From the NCBI GenBank assembly GCA_964652825.1, contig CAZZCU010000001.1, positions 62,001 to 126,000 of the forward strand: 64,000 nucleotides of DNA, in the 5' to 3' direction. The notes beneath the pieces were generated by a model that did no database searches, was not told the DNA's origin, and saw only the letters and a program-made list of their open reading frames with translations. Made by a program: the position numbers and the translations under genes. The stretch's first letter is position 1, and each line of letters begins with the position of its first letter. Shown in pieces: positions 34,856 through 44,657 of the stretch. The DNA comes from CAZZCU01 sp964652825. Its GTDB lineage: Bacteria; Bdellovibrionota_B; Oligoflexia; Oligoflexales; CAZZCU01.

Positions 34856-35836
34856 TTAGCCCGCGAAGTTGGCACTGATCAAACTAGCAAACGCTAGCAA
34901 ATTAACAGAAAGCGAAGAAACATTATCTTGTGCTGCGACTTGCGCAACTTGCGAGTTAACATGGTTAATGCTGGATAAAACGACATCGTCTTCAGCATCA
35001 ACGGATGCGCCCGTAACAGAAGAATAATGATAGATGGTTTGGCCAACCGCTAGGTTGTCCGGGTTGTTAACAGAGTCATTCAGACGCCAGATAGTGCGCC
35101 ATGCGTTATGGTCGCCCATGCGACGCGCGATAGAAGCCAAGGTATCGCCTTGACCAACAGTGACTTCGGCTTTGGGTTGATTTTCGTAAGCGGATGCAAA
35201 AGCCATCGCTTGTTCGGTTAAACGATAGTAAACCACGTCGCCTGGATAAATACGGCTGGGGTTCTGCAAGCTGGAAAGATTTTTGATATCCCGCCACATG
35301 CTGACATCACCGTAGATTTTCTTGGCGATATTGCCGAGCGTGTCACCTGGTTGAACGATGTAAGGCATCTTGGAATTCATTTCCGGTAAACCATTACCTG
35401 CCGGAGCACCCATTGCAACTGGTGCCGCATCTGTCGGAGCTGGAACCATCGGCGCAGCTTCTGCGGGCACTTCTTCAACAGGAGCTACTTCAGCTACTGT
35501 TTCAGCCTGTGCCGGCGGAGTCGTCTGATCGAAACCTTGATTCATCTCCGAGATGATTTCCTGCAAGTCGCTACCGGTTTGATTGCCTTGGGCTAGGGTT
35601 TCGTCGCCGTACTCATTAGCTGCGACTTCATTGCCTTCATCGCCCGAATTTTCTGCTGTGTTGTTGGTTTCATTGTCGCCGCCCTCTGCGGCATCGTTAT
35701 ACTCTTCCCCATCTTCGCTTGTCTCTACCTCGTCCCCTTGTTCCTGTTGTTGCGAGCTTGAACAAGCCCCAACGCCAAGATGGGCCAGCAGGTAGAGAGC
35801 AAGGACACCGAAACGGTGTACGCCTCTTAACCTCAT
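34856..35836 (-). CDS. Lipoprotein with acidic linker and two LysM domains
   Basis: 326 residues from the ATG read at 35836, with a strong GGAGGA site. The signal sequence ends in the lipobox GVGAC (Cys about 25). An acidic, E/D/N-rich and then P/A/E-rich linker runs to about residue 160. Two LysM-type repeats follow: YIVQPGDTLGNIAKKIYGD through YPGDVVYY (about 165-212), and VTVGQGDTLASIARRMGDHNAWRTIWRLN through VGQTIYHY (about 232-279). A short helical tail closes the protein. It should bind peptidoglycan from the membrane side; no enzymatic domain is present. Confidence 0.85.
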   Translation of the reverse strand: MRLRGVHRFGVLALYLLAHLGVGACSSSQQQEQGDEVETSEDGEEYNDAAEGGDNETNNTAENSGDEGNEVAANEYGDETLAQGNQTGSDLQEIISEMNQGFDQTTPPAQAETVAEVAPVEEVPAEAAPMVPAPTDAAPVAMGAPAGNGLPEMNSKMPYIVQPGDTLGNIAKKIYGDVSMWRDIKNLSSLQNPSRIYPGDVVYYRLTEQAMAFASAYENQPKAEVTVGQGDTLASIARRMGDHNAWRTIWRLNDSVNNPDNLAVGQTIYHYSSVTGASVDAEDDVVLSSINHVNSQVAQVAAQDNVSSLSVNLLAFASLISANFAG

Positions 35837-36144
35837 TCCATCTTTCCTCCGTGAAAAATTATAATAATTGGCCACGCTCAATTCATCGGCGATATCTGAA
35901 ATGAACTTTAGTTACCATTACAAACCAAACTCGCGAAACCCGCAATGGGCAGGCTTTTCCCGGCATTTTGTACATGGTGTCCATCGCATCGGACCCGTCT
36001 GGTGGTCCCCTGGCAAACTGTAATGATTTTAAGCAGTCATCTAGGCAGCAGACGTTGCCGCCACAAAAATATCAGTGATTACATAGTGTTAAATGATGAT
36101 TAGACGGGCATATGCTTTGCATAAGCAGGGTTCGAGGGCTGAAT
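35837..36144. promoter_or_regulatory. Divergent intergenic region, LysM lipoprotein / membrane protein
   Basis: 308 bases without a gene. On the minus strand a TATAAT (plus coordinates 35858-35863) precedes the lipoprotein gene by about 20 bases, but no good -35 is at the right spacing. A GGACC/GGTCC hairpin lies at 35991-36008. An ATG at 36112 opens an in-frame extension of the next gene, without a ribosome-binding site. No other structure is convincing. Confidence 0.4.
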
Positions 36145-36981
36145 ATGCACTACTCTATATATCTATTCATCGTCGGACTGCTGTTGCTAAGTATCTACGC
36201 CGTGCTAGCTTCGCGCTTCTCCTATTTTCGTAACAGCGCCAAAGCCGGACTGAATATTTGGGCAAGTCTACTACCAACTATTTCACTTATCGTTCTGGCA
36301 TTTATAATCATTGTTAATTTCGGAACTTTATCGGGCGATGCCAAAAAGATTTTATCGTTGCGCCCCTATTTGACCACTGCTGATCTGGTAACTGTCGCTA
36401 TATGTCTACCGCTTCTGGCTATGCGTCTTGGTTACATCATCAGCGCGGCTATGACGTTGTTTCTGCTGCAGCGCATTTTGTTTGGTTTTGTTACCACCGA
36501 TCCCGGAACCGGTTTTGTAATTTTGGTTAGCTGCTTGTCTTGCTTAGCAGTACTGGGCGATAAATTGCCGTGGTTTGATCCTCGGCGCGCATCGATAACC
36601 GCGCAAAAGTTTAGAGAAATACTGATTATATTTTCGTGTTTTTCGGCTTTGACCATTATTTTTACTTCGCTCATCAAGCTACCATTATTGTCACGTTGGT
36701 TGCTGGTGGTATTCAATCTCACACCACCACCCGAAGCAGTGGTTGGTATATTGGTGGTGTTGCTTAGTGGTTGGATGATTATCGCTCTCGGTTTAACGCG
36801 ACATATATTGTTGCCTTTTGTTTTATTACCCAGTCTGATGCTGGTGGCTTTTGTTACCGATTGGCCCACTTATGCCTTAGCCATCACTTTTGCAGTAACT
36901 ATTTGTTTGGCCATTGCAACTGCCGAACGTCGTATCAACAACCATCTATATCTCTCTCGATCGTCAACGCTTTTCTCGTAA
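36145..36981 (+). CDS. Hypothetical polytopic membrane protein
   Basis: 278 residues from ATG 36145, with GAGGG about 9 bases upstream. I do not recognise the family. About eight hydrophobic segments are visible (for example YLFIVGLLLLSIYAVLA, LLPTISLIVLAFIIIV, GFVILVSCLSCLAVLG and GILVVLLSGWMIIALGL). A central basic loop DPRRASITAQKFRE lies between them. No catalytic motif stands out. It directly precedes the mraZ operon on the same strand, about 130 bases away. Confidence 0.55.
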   Translation: MHYSIYLFIVGLLLLSIYAVLASRFSYFRNSAKAGLNIWASLLPTISLIVLAFIIIVNFGTLSGDAKKILSLRPYLTTADLVTVAICLPLLAMRLGYIISAAMTLFLLQRILFGFVTTDPGTGFVILVSCLSCLAVLGDKLPWFDPRRASITAQKFREILIIFSCFSALTIIFTSLIKLPLLSRWLLVVFNLTPPPEAVVGILVVLLSGWMIIALGLTRHILLPFVLLPSLMLVAFVTDWPTYALAITFAVTICLAIATAERRINNHLYLSRSSTLFS

Positions 36982-37066
36982 ATACCAAATTCCAATCCGC
37001 AGAAACTCCTCGGCGCCTTTATTGACGGGGGCTACAGGACTTCGCTAAGCTAGTAATAGAACCAAA

Positions 37067-37096
37067 GTGGGAAATCGTGGGTAATCCTGGAGCAAG
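37067..37096 (+). promoter_or_regulatory. Putative MraZ operator (three 10-bp direct repeats)
   Basis: GTGGGAAATC, GTGGGTAATC and CTGGAGCAAG follow each other with exact 10-base spacing (TGGG at 37068, TGGG at 37078, TGGA at 37088), ending 12 bases before mraZ. MraZ in other bacteria binds tandem TGGG-containing repeats in its own promoter, so autoregulation of the dcw cluster is expected. Confidence 0.75.
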
Positions 37097-37108
37097 CTGC
37101 GGGGACGT

Positions 37109-37561
37109 ATGTTTCGCGGGCGTTACGAACATTCTGTCGATGACAAGGGACGACTGGCCGTGCCAGCCAAGTTCCGTGATGTACTTGGCCATACTGATGG
37201 TGGCGAAGTAAACATCGTCGTGACTAATTTTGATCGCTGCCTGGTTGCGTACTCGATGCCAGAATGGGAAATCCTCGAGAAAAAAATCGTCGCGCTACCG
37301 CAACTTGATCCGCGTATTCTCGCATTTCAGCGTTATTTTGTTTCGGCGGCAAGCGAATGCTCCATCGATAAATCAGGCCGCGTGCTATTGCCCGGCAACC
37401 TGCGCAGCTTTGCTGGCATCGATCACGAATGCGTGTTGGCAGGTCAGTTGTCCAAATTTGAAATTTGGTCGGCTGAGCGTTGGAACGAAGAATTCCGCGT
37501 ACTATCGGATCAATTTACCAGTTTAATAAAAACCATGGCGGATTTTGGCGTACAGTTGTGA
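37109..37561 (+). CDS. mraZ: Transcriptional regulator MraZ
   Basis: 150 residues from ATG 37109, with GGGGA upstream. Two SpoVT/AbrB-like repeats are clear: FRGRYEHSVDDKGRLAVPAKFRD and later SECSIDKSGRVLLPGNLR, each with the DxKGR-type motif. MraZ forms a ring and binds direct repeats upstream of its gene, which are present here. The first gene of the dcw cluster, overlapping rsmH by 4 bases. Confidence 0.97.
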   Translation: MFRGRYEHSVDDKGRLAVPAKFRDVLGHTDGGEVNIVVTNFDRCLVAYSMPEWEILEKKIVALPQLDPRILAFQRYFVSAASECSIDKSGRVLLPGNLRSFAGIDHECVLAGQLSKFEIWSAERWNEEFRVLSDQFTSLIKTMADFGVQL

Positions 37562-38523
37562 CGGATTTTAAACATCAAACCGTCCTGCTGCACGAAACCG
37601 TGAACATGCTTAATCTTCGCGCCGGGGATATCGCAATTGATGCGACAGCCGGTGGCGGCGGCCATACCCACGAGTTACTGAAAGCCGTGGGTACCACGGG
37701 ACGGGTGGTCGCCATCGATAGAGATACTCGTTCCATTGATGTTCTGCAAAAACGATTTCATGAAGATATCAATAAGGGGCGTCTGGTGGTCGTGCAAAAC
37801 AGCTTTTCCAAAATCGGCGCCGTCGTGCAAGACCGACATTTGCACGGCCAGGTTGCGGGTATCTGTGCCGATCTTGGCGTATCAAGCCCACAGCTTGACG
37901 AAGCCGATCGCGGTTTTTCCTTTGCCAAACCAGGTCCGCTCGATATGCGCATGGATCAAGCCAGTCCCGGCATCACCGCCGCCACACTGGTCAATACGGA
38001 ATCTGAGCGTGAACTCACCCATCTATTCCGTGAATGCGGCGAAGAACCCAAAGCACATTTTATCGCACGCGCGATTGTGCGGGCACGCGAAACACAACCG
38101 ATTGAAACTACCACTCAACTAGCTGACATTGTCGCCGGCGCTATTCATTATAAAGAACGTAGTCGCAAGCACCCGGCCACCAAAGTTTTTCAGGCACTAC
38201 GCATTGCGGTAAATAACGAGCTTGGCGAACTCGACACCTTGCTCGACGATGGCTTTGCTTGCTTGCGAAGCGGCGGACGCATGGCGATTATCAGTTTTCA
38301 TTCGCTGGAAGATCGGCGCGTCAAGCAGCGCTTTCTTTCCTGGTCCGATCGCGTTCCAGAAGCCGCTAAACGCGGCGCGCCCATGACTGATGCTGAACTT
38401 CAACGGGCGTATCCGGCACTGACCAAGATCATAAAACCTTTTCCCTGCAAACCGGATAACGAAGAAACCGAAACCAATATCAGATCACGCAGCGCCATTT
38501 TGCGAGTCATCGAAAAGTTATGA
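37558..38523 (+). CDS. rsmH: 16S rRNA (cytosine1402-N4)-methyltransferase RsmH
   Basis: 321 residues from GTG 37558, which overlaps the mraZ stop as GTGA and gives the canonical opening FKHQTVLLHETVNML. SAM-binding AIDATAGGGGHTHELL, GICADLGVSSPQLDEADRGFSF, and late RMAIISFHSLEDRRVKQRF are characteristic. It methylates C1402 in the ribosomal P site. Confidence 0.96.
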   Translation: MTDFKHQTVLLHETVNMLNLRAGDIAIDATAGGGGHTHELLKAVGTTGRVVAIDRDTRSIDVLQKRFHEDINKGRLVVVQNSFSKIGAVVQDRHLHGQVAGICADLGVSSPQLDEADRGFSFAKPGPLDMRMDQASPGITAATLVNTESERELTHLFRECGEEPKAHFIARAIVRARETQPIETTTQLADIVAGAIHYKERSRKHPATKVFQALRIAVNNELGELDTLLDDGFACLRSGGRMAIISFHSLEDRRVKQRFLSWSDRVPEAAKRGAPMTDAELQRAYPALTKIIKPFPCKPDNEETETNIRSRSAILRVIEKL

Positions 38524-38553
38524 TTCGCACTGGTCTGCCAGAGGAGTTTTAGT

Positions 38554-38820
38554 ATGAAGCTATTCGGAAGATTGCGTATACTGGTCATGGCCAGTCTTGC
38601 AACAGTGTTTTGTTGCGCGTTCTTGCGCGTGCATATGCGCGTGCAATCAACTTTGATCGGTTACGAATTAGGTCGATTGAAGGCGGAAGAGGCCGAATTG
38701 TTGGAAAAACGCAGCGTATTGCAAATGGATCTCGCGCGTCTTACCACCAAAGGGCATTTATCTATGATGGTATCCGTTAAGGATTCGCCTCAAAGCGTAT
38801 CGGCGGTTGCTATCAGGTAA
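38554..38820 (+). CDS. ftsL: Cell division protein FtsL
   Basis: 88 residues with an AGAGGAG site. One N-terminal membrane helix (ILVMASLATVFCCAFLRVH) precedes a leucine-zipper-like periplasmic coil (LGRLKAEEAELLEKRSVLQMDLARL). FtsL is poorly conserved in sequence; the call rests on topology, size and position between rsmH and ftsI. It bridges FtsQB and FtsWI in the divisome. Confidence 0.82.
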   Translation: MKLFGRLRILVMASLATVFCCAFLRVHMRVQSTLIGYELGRLKAEEAELLEKRSVLQMDLARLTTKGHLSMMVSVKDSPQSVSAVAIR

Positions 38821-38826
38821 GGGTGT

Positions 38827-40695
38827 TTGAAGAACAAATTACCAAAACTTGCTTGGTTTTTTCCCGCGAAATTTTCTCGTCGCGCCAGTCGACGTCGACA
38901 GCAACCAGCGCCGCCTGGTCATGTCCATGAAAAATCCGCCGTCCTTCTGTTGTTAGCGTTCCTGACAATTTTTGCTGTAATCGCCGGTCGCGCGATCTTA
39001 ATCCAAATTTTTCCGCTCTATTCCGACAACCTCTCGCCCATTGCTGATCGACAATACAATCAACAGATCGAGCTAGCCCCCTATCGTGGCGCGATTTATG
39101 ACCGCCGGCGAGAACCGATCGCCATCAGTACGCGCCTGCCATCACTGTTTGTGAACCCGCGCATCTTCCATCCCACTCCCGATGACGTAAACAAGTTGGC
39201 GACAATTTTGCGCATGGATAAGAAAAAAATCCGCGGCATCGCCAATAAGAAAAATTATTTTTCCTGGTTAGCGCGCAAGGTACCAAAACACACCGCGCAA
39301 CAAGCACTTAGCCTGAACATCAAAGGACTCGACGCCATCAATGAGCCCAATCGCTTCTATCCCGCTGGCTCGTCAGCATCTAATTTAATCGGAGCCGTCG
39401 GCCTCGACGACACGGGTCTTCTCGGCATCGAGCGTTACTTTGAGAAGTATTTGCGCGGCGATCCAATCAAAATGCATTTGTTCAAGGACGCGCGCGGACA
39501 GCTGATCTTTAAGGAATCAACCCAAGCAGCCCCCGAGAAACCCGGTCATAATATTCACTTAACCATTGATCGTGCTATTCAGGATATTGCCGAGGAAGCT
39601 TTGATCAAAGGCGTACGTACCGCCCAAGCCAAAAGCGGATTTGCCATCGTTTCCGATCCCCACACCGGCCGAATTCTCGCGGTCGCCAACTATCCAACCT
39701 TCAATCCAAATGACATCCAAAAACTGGATATGAAACGTACTACGAATAAAGCATTGATGGATGGATTTGAGCCAGGCTCGGTCACCAAAACCTTTATCAT
39801 TGCCGAAGCTATCGAACAGCGCAAAACCACACCCGACACTCTCTACGACTGCGAGGATGGTGTGTATCAGGTTGGTGGTGTGACCTTCCGCGATTCGCAC
39901 AAGCCGCCGGCTCGACTCATGACGACGACACAGACTCTGGTGCATTCCAGCAATGTTTGTATCTTTAAAATCGCCGAGACGCTCGGCAAACAACGATTGT
40001 ACGACGGGCTAAAAAAATACGGCATCGGCGGCGGCACAGTGAGTCTTGGCTTTGCTGGCGAAGCCCGCGGTTATATCAGCAATCCTGACAATTGGCGGCC
40101 GATTCGTTTTGCCAATATCGCTTTCGGCCAAGGCTTTATGACCAACGGCTTTGAACTGGTGCAAGCTTTTGGCGCTATCGCCAACGGCGGCAATCTTATG
40201 CAACCCTATCTCGTCAGCAAGATCGAATCCGCTTCCGGATCAACCATCATCAGCCACTCGTCGCAAATCGAGCGACGTGTTATGACACCGGAAACCGCAA
40301 AAACCATGCGTCGGATTCTGCAGAAAGTTGTGGACGACGGCGCCAAGGCCGCGGCAATGGACGATTATACTGCCGGCGGCAAAACCGGCACTGCGGAGAA
40401 GGTTGATCCGGCTACGCGCGCTTATTCCTCGACTAAACGTCTTGCCAGCTTCGCCGGCATTGCCCCGATCAGTGATCCACATCTGGTCGTGTATGTGGCG
40501 ATCGATGAACCCGGCAAACGGCCATATTATGGCGCTCTATGGGCGGCGCCGGTATTCAAGGAAATAACGGAACAAACGCTTCGCTATTTGAATGTTGCCC
40601 CGGACAAGGTAAAAGAGTCCCCAGCGAAGGATTCGCCAATGAAGCGCGTTGCTACGGGGCAGAGTGATGAACAGCGCTCAACCACCATCCATTAA
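38827..40695 (+). CDS. ftsI: Peptidoglycan D,D-transpeptidase FtsI (PBP3)
   Basis: 622 residues from an unusual TTG start (38827), 6 bases after ftsL, with AAGGG just upstream. No ATG or GTG lies ahead of the membrane anchor. The basic N-terminus is followed by a membrane helix (SAVLLLLAFLTIFAVIAG), a dimerisation domain, and a transpeptidase domain with S318-V-T-K, SSN (in HSSNVCIF) and KTGTAEK. The sequence EPGSVTKTF at the active site replaces the more usual STFK, but Ser and Lys are kept. No PASTA repeats. Septal cross-linking enzyme partnered with FtsW. Confidence 0.95.
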   Translation: MKNKLPKLAWFFPAKFSRRASRRRQQPAPPGHVHEKSAVLLLLAFLTIFAVIAGRAILIQIFPLYSDNLSPIADRQYNQQIELAPYRGAIYDRRREPIAISTRLPSLFVNPRIFHPTPDDVNKLATILRMDKKKIRGIANKKNYFSWLARKVPKHTAQQALSLNIKGLDAINEPNRFYPAGSSASNLIGAVGLDDTGLLGIERYFEKYLRGDPIKMHLFKDARGQLIFKESTQAAPEKPGHNIHLTIDRAIQDIAEEALIKGVRTAQAKSGFAIVSDPHTGRILAVANYPTFNPNDIQKLDMKRTTNKALMDGFEPGSVTKTFIIAEAIEQRKTTPDTLYDCEDGVYQVGGVTFRDSHKPPARLMTTTQTLVHSSNVCIFKIAETLGKQRLYDGLKKYGIGGGTVSLGFAGEARGYISNPDNWRPIRFANIAFGQGFMTNGFELVQAFGAIANGGNLMQPYLVSKIESASGSTIISHSSQIERRVMTPETAKTMRRILQKVVDDGAKAAAMDDYTAGGKTGTAEKVDPATRAYSSTKRLASFAGIAPISDPHLVVYVAIDEPGKRPYYGALWAAPVFKEITEQTLRYLNVAPDKVKESPAKDSPMKRVATGQSDEQRSTTIH

Positions 40696-42208
40696 AATCC
40701 ACTTTGACGAAGCACTGCAGTTGCTGCGGCAGCAAGGTCTTTTAATTGGCGCATCAAGCACAACGCCTGACTCTCAAGCGGCAACGCCTGAATTAACCGT
40801 CGATTCGCGACTCGCCACCCACGCGCATATTTTTCTCGCCTATCGCGGCGTTGCCCACGATGGACACCAGCATATTGCAACTCTGCAAAAATCTGGGGTC
40901 GCGGCAATTATCTGCGAAGATGTGACGTTCATTGACCAAAAAATTCCAACGCCGTGGCTTCAAGTCACCAACGCCCGCGCCGCCTGGGCGTGGCTGTCGG
41001 CACTAGCCTTTAAGCACCCACAGCGCCATATGCGTTTTATCGGCGTCACCGGCACCAACGGTAAAACCAGCACCGCCTGGTATTGCCGACAACTATTACA
41101 GCAATTCGGCATTCCAGCCGTGACGATCGGAACACTGGGTATGTGGTTGGGAGATGAATTTATTCCTTCGCAACATACGACACCTGATCCACCGGTGCTA
41201 TTTGCGATTTTAGCGCGCGCCAAAGCCGCTGGCATCAACATCGTGGTGATGGAATGTTCTTCGCACGCAATCGCGCAACACAAACTCGATCCACTTAAAT
41301 TTGACGCGCTGGCTTTTACCAGTTTTACTCGTGATCATCTTGATTTACACGGCAGTATGCCCGAGTACTTCGCAACCAAGTGGCGTTTGTTTGAAAATTG
41401 CACGCGGCCTGACGCTCGCATGGTATTTGCTTCGGCCATCCCGGAAACGATCGATATCACCAAGCTAGCGACAACCGATGTCTGGTGCTACGGCTTGAAT
41501 GCCGACAACAAAGCTAAAACCTGGAATATTCAACATATACTTCAGGTAAGTATTCAATCTTTGACCGCCCGCGACAGCCATTTTTCCTTCGTCGCAGATG
41601 GCGAACAACGCAGCGGCTGTGCAGCACTGCCCGCCGACTATGCAACCGAAAATCTTGCCGCCGCAACTTTGTTGACCGAAGGTATTGTCGGCAAAAAAAT
41701 TCCGCCCGCCTATTGGCAGAATATTATAGCGCCGCCGGGAAGAATGCAGGTAGTTGCACATGAAGGTGGGCCGATAGTTATCGTCGACTACGCTCACACG
41801 CCGGATGCTCTAGAGAAAACACTTAGTGGCGCGCGCGCACTTGGCAATGGCAGGCTGTGGGTGGTATTCGGCTGCGGCGGTGATCGCGATCGCGGCAAAC
41901 GCCCACAAATGGGCGAAGTAGCTTCGCGACTCACCGATAAAATAATCATCACATCCGACAACCCTCGCACCGAGAATCCAGATGAAATTCTCAACGAGAT
42001 TGATGTTGGGATCAGCGAACGACAAAAGGTGCGACGAGAAATTGACCGGGCTAAAGCCATTCAACTCGCCATTGCCGAAGCTGACGCCGCTGATGTGATC
42101 GTGATTGCCGGCAAAGGACATGAAAACTATCAAATCATCGGCGATAAAACTCTGTCCTTTGATGACACGGCTGTTGCCAAACAAGCATTGATGAAAGTCT
42201 GGTCATGA
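40667..42208 (+). CDS. murE: UDP-MurNAc-tripeptide synthetase MurE (meso-DAP type)
   Basis: 513 residues from ATG 40667 with GGGG ahead, overlapping ftsI by 29 bases. Mur ligase landmarks: VTGTNGKTSTAWY (ATP), HTTPDPPVLF, ECSSHAIAQHKLD, SFTRDHLDLHG, DYAHTPDALEKTL and CGGDRDRGKRP. The motif DNPR in SDNPRTENPDEI is the signature of meso-diaminopimelate-adding enzymes, so the wall should be of the DAP type. The next Mur gene is murD, with no murF or mraY between them. Confidence 0.96.
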   Translation: MNSAQPPSIKIHFDEALQLLRQQGLLIGASSTTPDSQAATPELTVDSRLATHAHIFLAYRGVAHDGHQHIATLQKSGVAAIICEDVTFIDQKIPTPWLQVTNARAAWAWLSALAFKHPQRHMRFIGVTGTNGKTSTAWYCRQLLQQFGIPAVTIGTLGMWLGDEFIPSQHTTPDPPVLFAILARAKAAGINIVVMECSSHAIAQHKLDPLKFDALAFTSFTRDHLDLHGSMPEYFATKWRLFENCTRPDARMVFASAIPETIDITKLATTDVWCYGLNADNKAKTWNIQHILQVSIQSLTARDSHFSFVADGEQRSGCAALPADYATENLAAATLLTEGIVGKKIPPAYWQNIIAPPGRMQVVAHEGGPIVIVDYAHTPDALEKTLSGARALGNGRLWVVFGCGGDRDRGKRPQMGEVASRLTDKIIITSDNPRTENPDEILNEIDVGISERQKVRREIDRAKAIQLAIAEADAADVIVIAGKGHENYQIIGDKTLSFDDTAVAKQALMKVWS

Positions 42209-43515
42209 CGACAAAGATTTCACCGCAACAACGTTGGTTGATCATCGGTGGCGGAATCTCCGGCATCGGAGCAGCAGCTTATCTTGAAAAAATCGGCTGT
42301 AAGGTCACTCTGTCCGATCAACAACAGCTGACGAAAAATTGTCGCGAAAAATTAGCCAAACTTTCTGTGACGATAAATATCGGGCCACAGACCACTGACC
42401 TGCTCACAACCTGCGACGGCATCATCGTAAGTCCAGGAGTTCCCTTTTCCGCTCCCATTTTGGTTGCCGCAAGACAAAAGAGGGTGCCGATTTTAACGGA
42501 GATTGATTTAGCCTTAAATCAGTATCGCGGCCAGGTGGTGGGCATTACCGGCACCAACGGCAAATCAACTACTACCGTTATGATCGAGCACCTGCTAAAG
42601 AACGCCGGCGTCACTGCTATTGCAGGTGGTAATTTAGGGACACCTGCAACAGAATTAACCATGCCCGGAACACAAGCCCCGGATGTCTTGTTGCTTGAAC
42701 TGTCGTCTTATCAATTGGAACAAACAAAAACTTTTCGGGCTACGGCTGCGGTATTTACCAGCTTTTCGCATGATCACATGGGCCGTCACGGAACACTGGA
42801 AAATTATTTTCGCGCCAAGTGGCATTTGTTTGATGGCATGCAATCCTCAGATCTTGCCGTTATGGGTCCGGAGATTATTCCATTGGCCAGAAAGCTTGGG
42901 TGTTCGGCTCTAAAAGCGAAAACCCGGATTTATGAAACACCCGCCGATATCTTTGCTGACGAATTGCGTGCACAAAATATTCTCGAACCACATAATCAAC
43001 TGAATGCGAGCTTCGCTCTTGCGGTTGCTGAACACATAACCAAAAAAACGCGCCCCGAATTGCTGCCCTTATTCGAGGGCTTTCGCGGTCTCCCTTATCG
43101 CTTTGAAAACATCGGACGCATTCATGGTCAGTCAGTATACAACGATAGCAAGTCCACGAATGTGGAGTCGGTCTTAGTCGCATTACGCAGCGTTCAAACA
43201 CCCTGTCTGCTCTTGTTAGGCGGTCAAAGCAAAGGCGAACCGTTCGCGCCAATCATTGATCAGCATGGTAGCCAAATCGCTCGAATTCTCTGCTTTGGTG
43301 CTTCGGGGCGCGAAATTCATGATCAACTGCAGGCGCAAAAACCATGCGTTCTTTATCCAACCCTTGCCGCACTGTTGAATGGCATTGACCAAGAGCTACG
43401 CTCGGTCAGTGGGCCGATTGTTTTCTCACCGGGCTGTGCGAGCTTTGATGAATTTGATAACTTTGAACATAGAGGGCGTTTCTTTAACGAACAATTGCAA
43501 AGCTATTTGGATTGA
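42205..43515 (+). CDS. murD: UDP-MurNAc-L-alanyl-D-glutamate synthetase MurD
   Basis: 436 residues, ATG in a 4-base overlap with murE. N-terminal Rossmann segment WLIIGGGISGIGAA, ITGTNGKSTTTVM, AGGNLGTPATEL, LELSSYQLEQTKTF, SFSHDHMGRHG, NDSKSTNVESV and LLGGQSKGEPF are all typical. It adds D-Glu to UDP-MurNAc-L-Ala in the cytoplasm. Confidence 0.96.
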   Translation: MTTKISPQQRWLIIGGGISGIGAAAYLEKIGCKVTLSDQQQLTKNCREKLAKLSVTINIGPQTTDLLTTCDGIIVSPGVPFSAPILVAARQKRVPILTEIDLALNQYRGQVVGITGTNGKSTTTVMIEHLLKNAGVTAIAGGNLGTPATELTMPGTQAPDVLLLELSSYQLEQTKTFRATAAVFTSFSHDHMGRHGTLENYFRAKWHLFDGMQSSDLAVMGPEIIPLARKLGCSALKAKTRIYETPADIFADELRAQNILEPHNQLNASFALAVAEHITKKTRPELLPLFEGFRGLPYRFENIGRIHGQSVYNDSKSTNVESVLVALRSVQTPCLLLLGGQSKGEPFAPIIDQHGSQIARILCFGASGREIHDQLQAQKPCVLYPTLAALLNGIDQELRSVSGPIVFSPGCASFDEFDNFEHRGRFFNEQLQSYLD

Positions 43516-43517
43516 GC

Positions 43518-44657
43518 ATGCGCAAATCCCTGGCACCTTTATTTAATTCCGAGCGCATGACGTTAATTTGCCTTGTCGGTTTCTTAACTGGCATTGGTTT
43601 GCTGGCCATTTATGCGTCCTCAAGCATTCCGGCTTCGCAGCGCACCGGCGATGAATTCATTTTTCTTCGTAAACAAGCCATAGTCGCAGCCGTCGGGTTT
43701 ATCGGCATCTTTGCCGTAGGTCATATGCCACTGCGTTGGCTCGATCGCCTGCCGTTACCGATGGCGGGACTTGCACTTGGTTCCTTGTTACTGCTATTCG
43801 TCCCTGGCTTGGGTGCGCGAGTGGGCGGCGCCACCCGTTGGCTGGAATTGGCGGGCTTTCGTTTTCAGCCATCCGAGTTGGCAAAGCTGGCACTAGTGCT
43901 CATTCTTGCCAAGAATCTCAGCCGACCGCGCAGCGTTATATCTAATTTTCGCGTGGGAATTCTGCCCAATGTTTTGCTTCTGAGCATCTTTATCGGCTTA
44001 CTACTCTTACAGCCGGATTTTGGCACCGCGTCGCTTCTGTTCATCGTTACCTTTTTGATGCTGTTCGCAGCCGGTCTACCCCGTCGCTATATTTTTGGCT
44101 CGATGGCAGTCGGGCTTGCTGGACTGATCATTGGTATCTTGGCGGCACCCTATCGCATTATACGGCTTGTCAGTTACCTGGATCCTTGGACAGAGATGCG
44201 CGGCAGTGGCTTTCAAATCATTCAAAGTTACCTGGCGTTTCAAAATGGCGGTCTCTTGGGTGTCGGCCTGGGTGAGTCCAGACAAAAATTGTTCTTTTTG
44301 CCCGAGGCCCATACCGATTTCATCCTCTCGGTTATCGGCGAAGAGCTCGGCCTGGTCGGTGTTCTTTTGGTTTGTAGTTTGTTCGCCTATCTAGCGTGGC
44401 TTGGTTTTCGCATCAGTCAACGCCAGCGCACCAACTTTCACAAATTCCTTGCTCTTGGCTTAACGTGCATGATCTGCACCCAAGCAGCCGTTAATATGGG
44501 TGTTACCCTTGGATTACTACCCACCAAAGGCATTCCCCTACCCTTTGTCAGCAACGGCGCAAGCTCGCTGGTTGTCTTTTTGGCGGCAATTGCTATTCTT
44601 GCCCGCTTGAGTCAAGAAGGCGGAATCAACCTTGGCGAGTCTAAAAAACCAACTTAA
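43518..44657 (+). CDS. ftsW: Peptidoglycan glycosyltransferase FtsW
   Basis: 379 residues from ATG 43518, just after the murD stop; a TTG at 43512 would overlap that stop. Ten or so membrane helices of the SEDS family are visible, with the motifs ARVGGATRWLELAGFRFQPSE, LLQPDFGTASLL, FLPEAHTDFILSVIGEELG and LLPTKGIPLPFVSNGASSL. It polymerises lipid II at the septum with FtsI. Confidence 0.95.
   Translation: MRKSLAPLFNSERMTLICLVGFLTGIGLLAIYASSSIPASQRTGDEFIFLRKQAIVAAVGFIGIFAVGHMPLRWLDRLPLPMAGLALGSLLLLFVPGLGARVGGATRWLELAGFRFQPSELAKLALVLILAKNLSRPRSVISNFRVGILPNVLLLSIFIGLLLLQPDFGTASLLFIVTFLMLFAAGLPRRYIFGSMAVGLAGLIIGILAAPYRIIRLVSYLDPWTEMRGSGFQIIQSYLAFQNGGLLGVGLGESRQKLFFLPEAHTDFILSVIGEELGLVGVLLVCSLFAYLAWLGFRISQRQRTNFHKFLALGLTCMICTQAAVNMGVTLGLLPTKGIPLPFVSNGASSLVVFLAAIAILARLSQEGGINLGESKKPT

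Noticed and set aside
36112..36144. Upstream ATG for the polytopic membrane protein
   Set aside because: ATG 36145 has a GAGGG site and begins directly at the first membrane helix; the 11 extra residues lack support.
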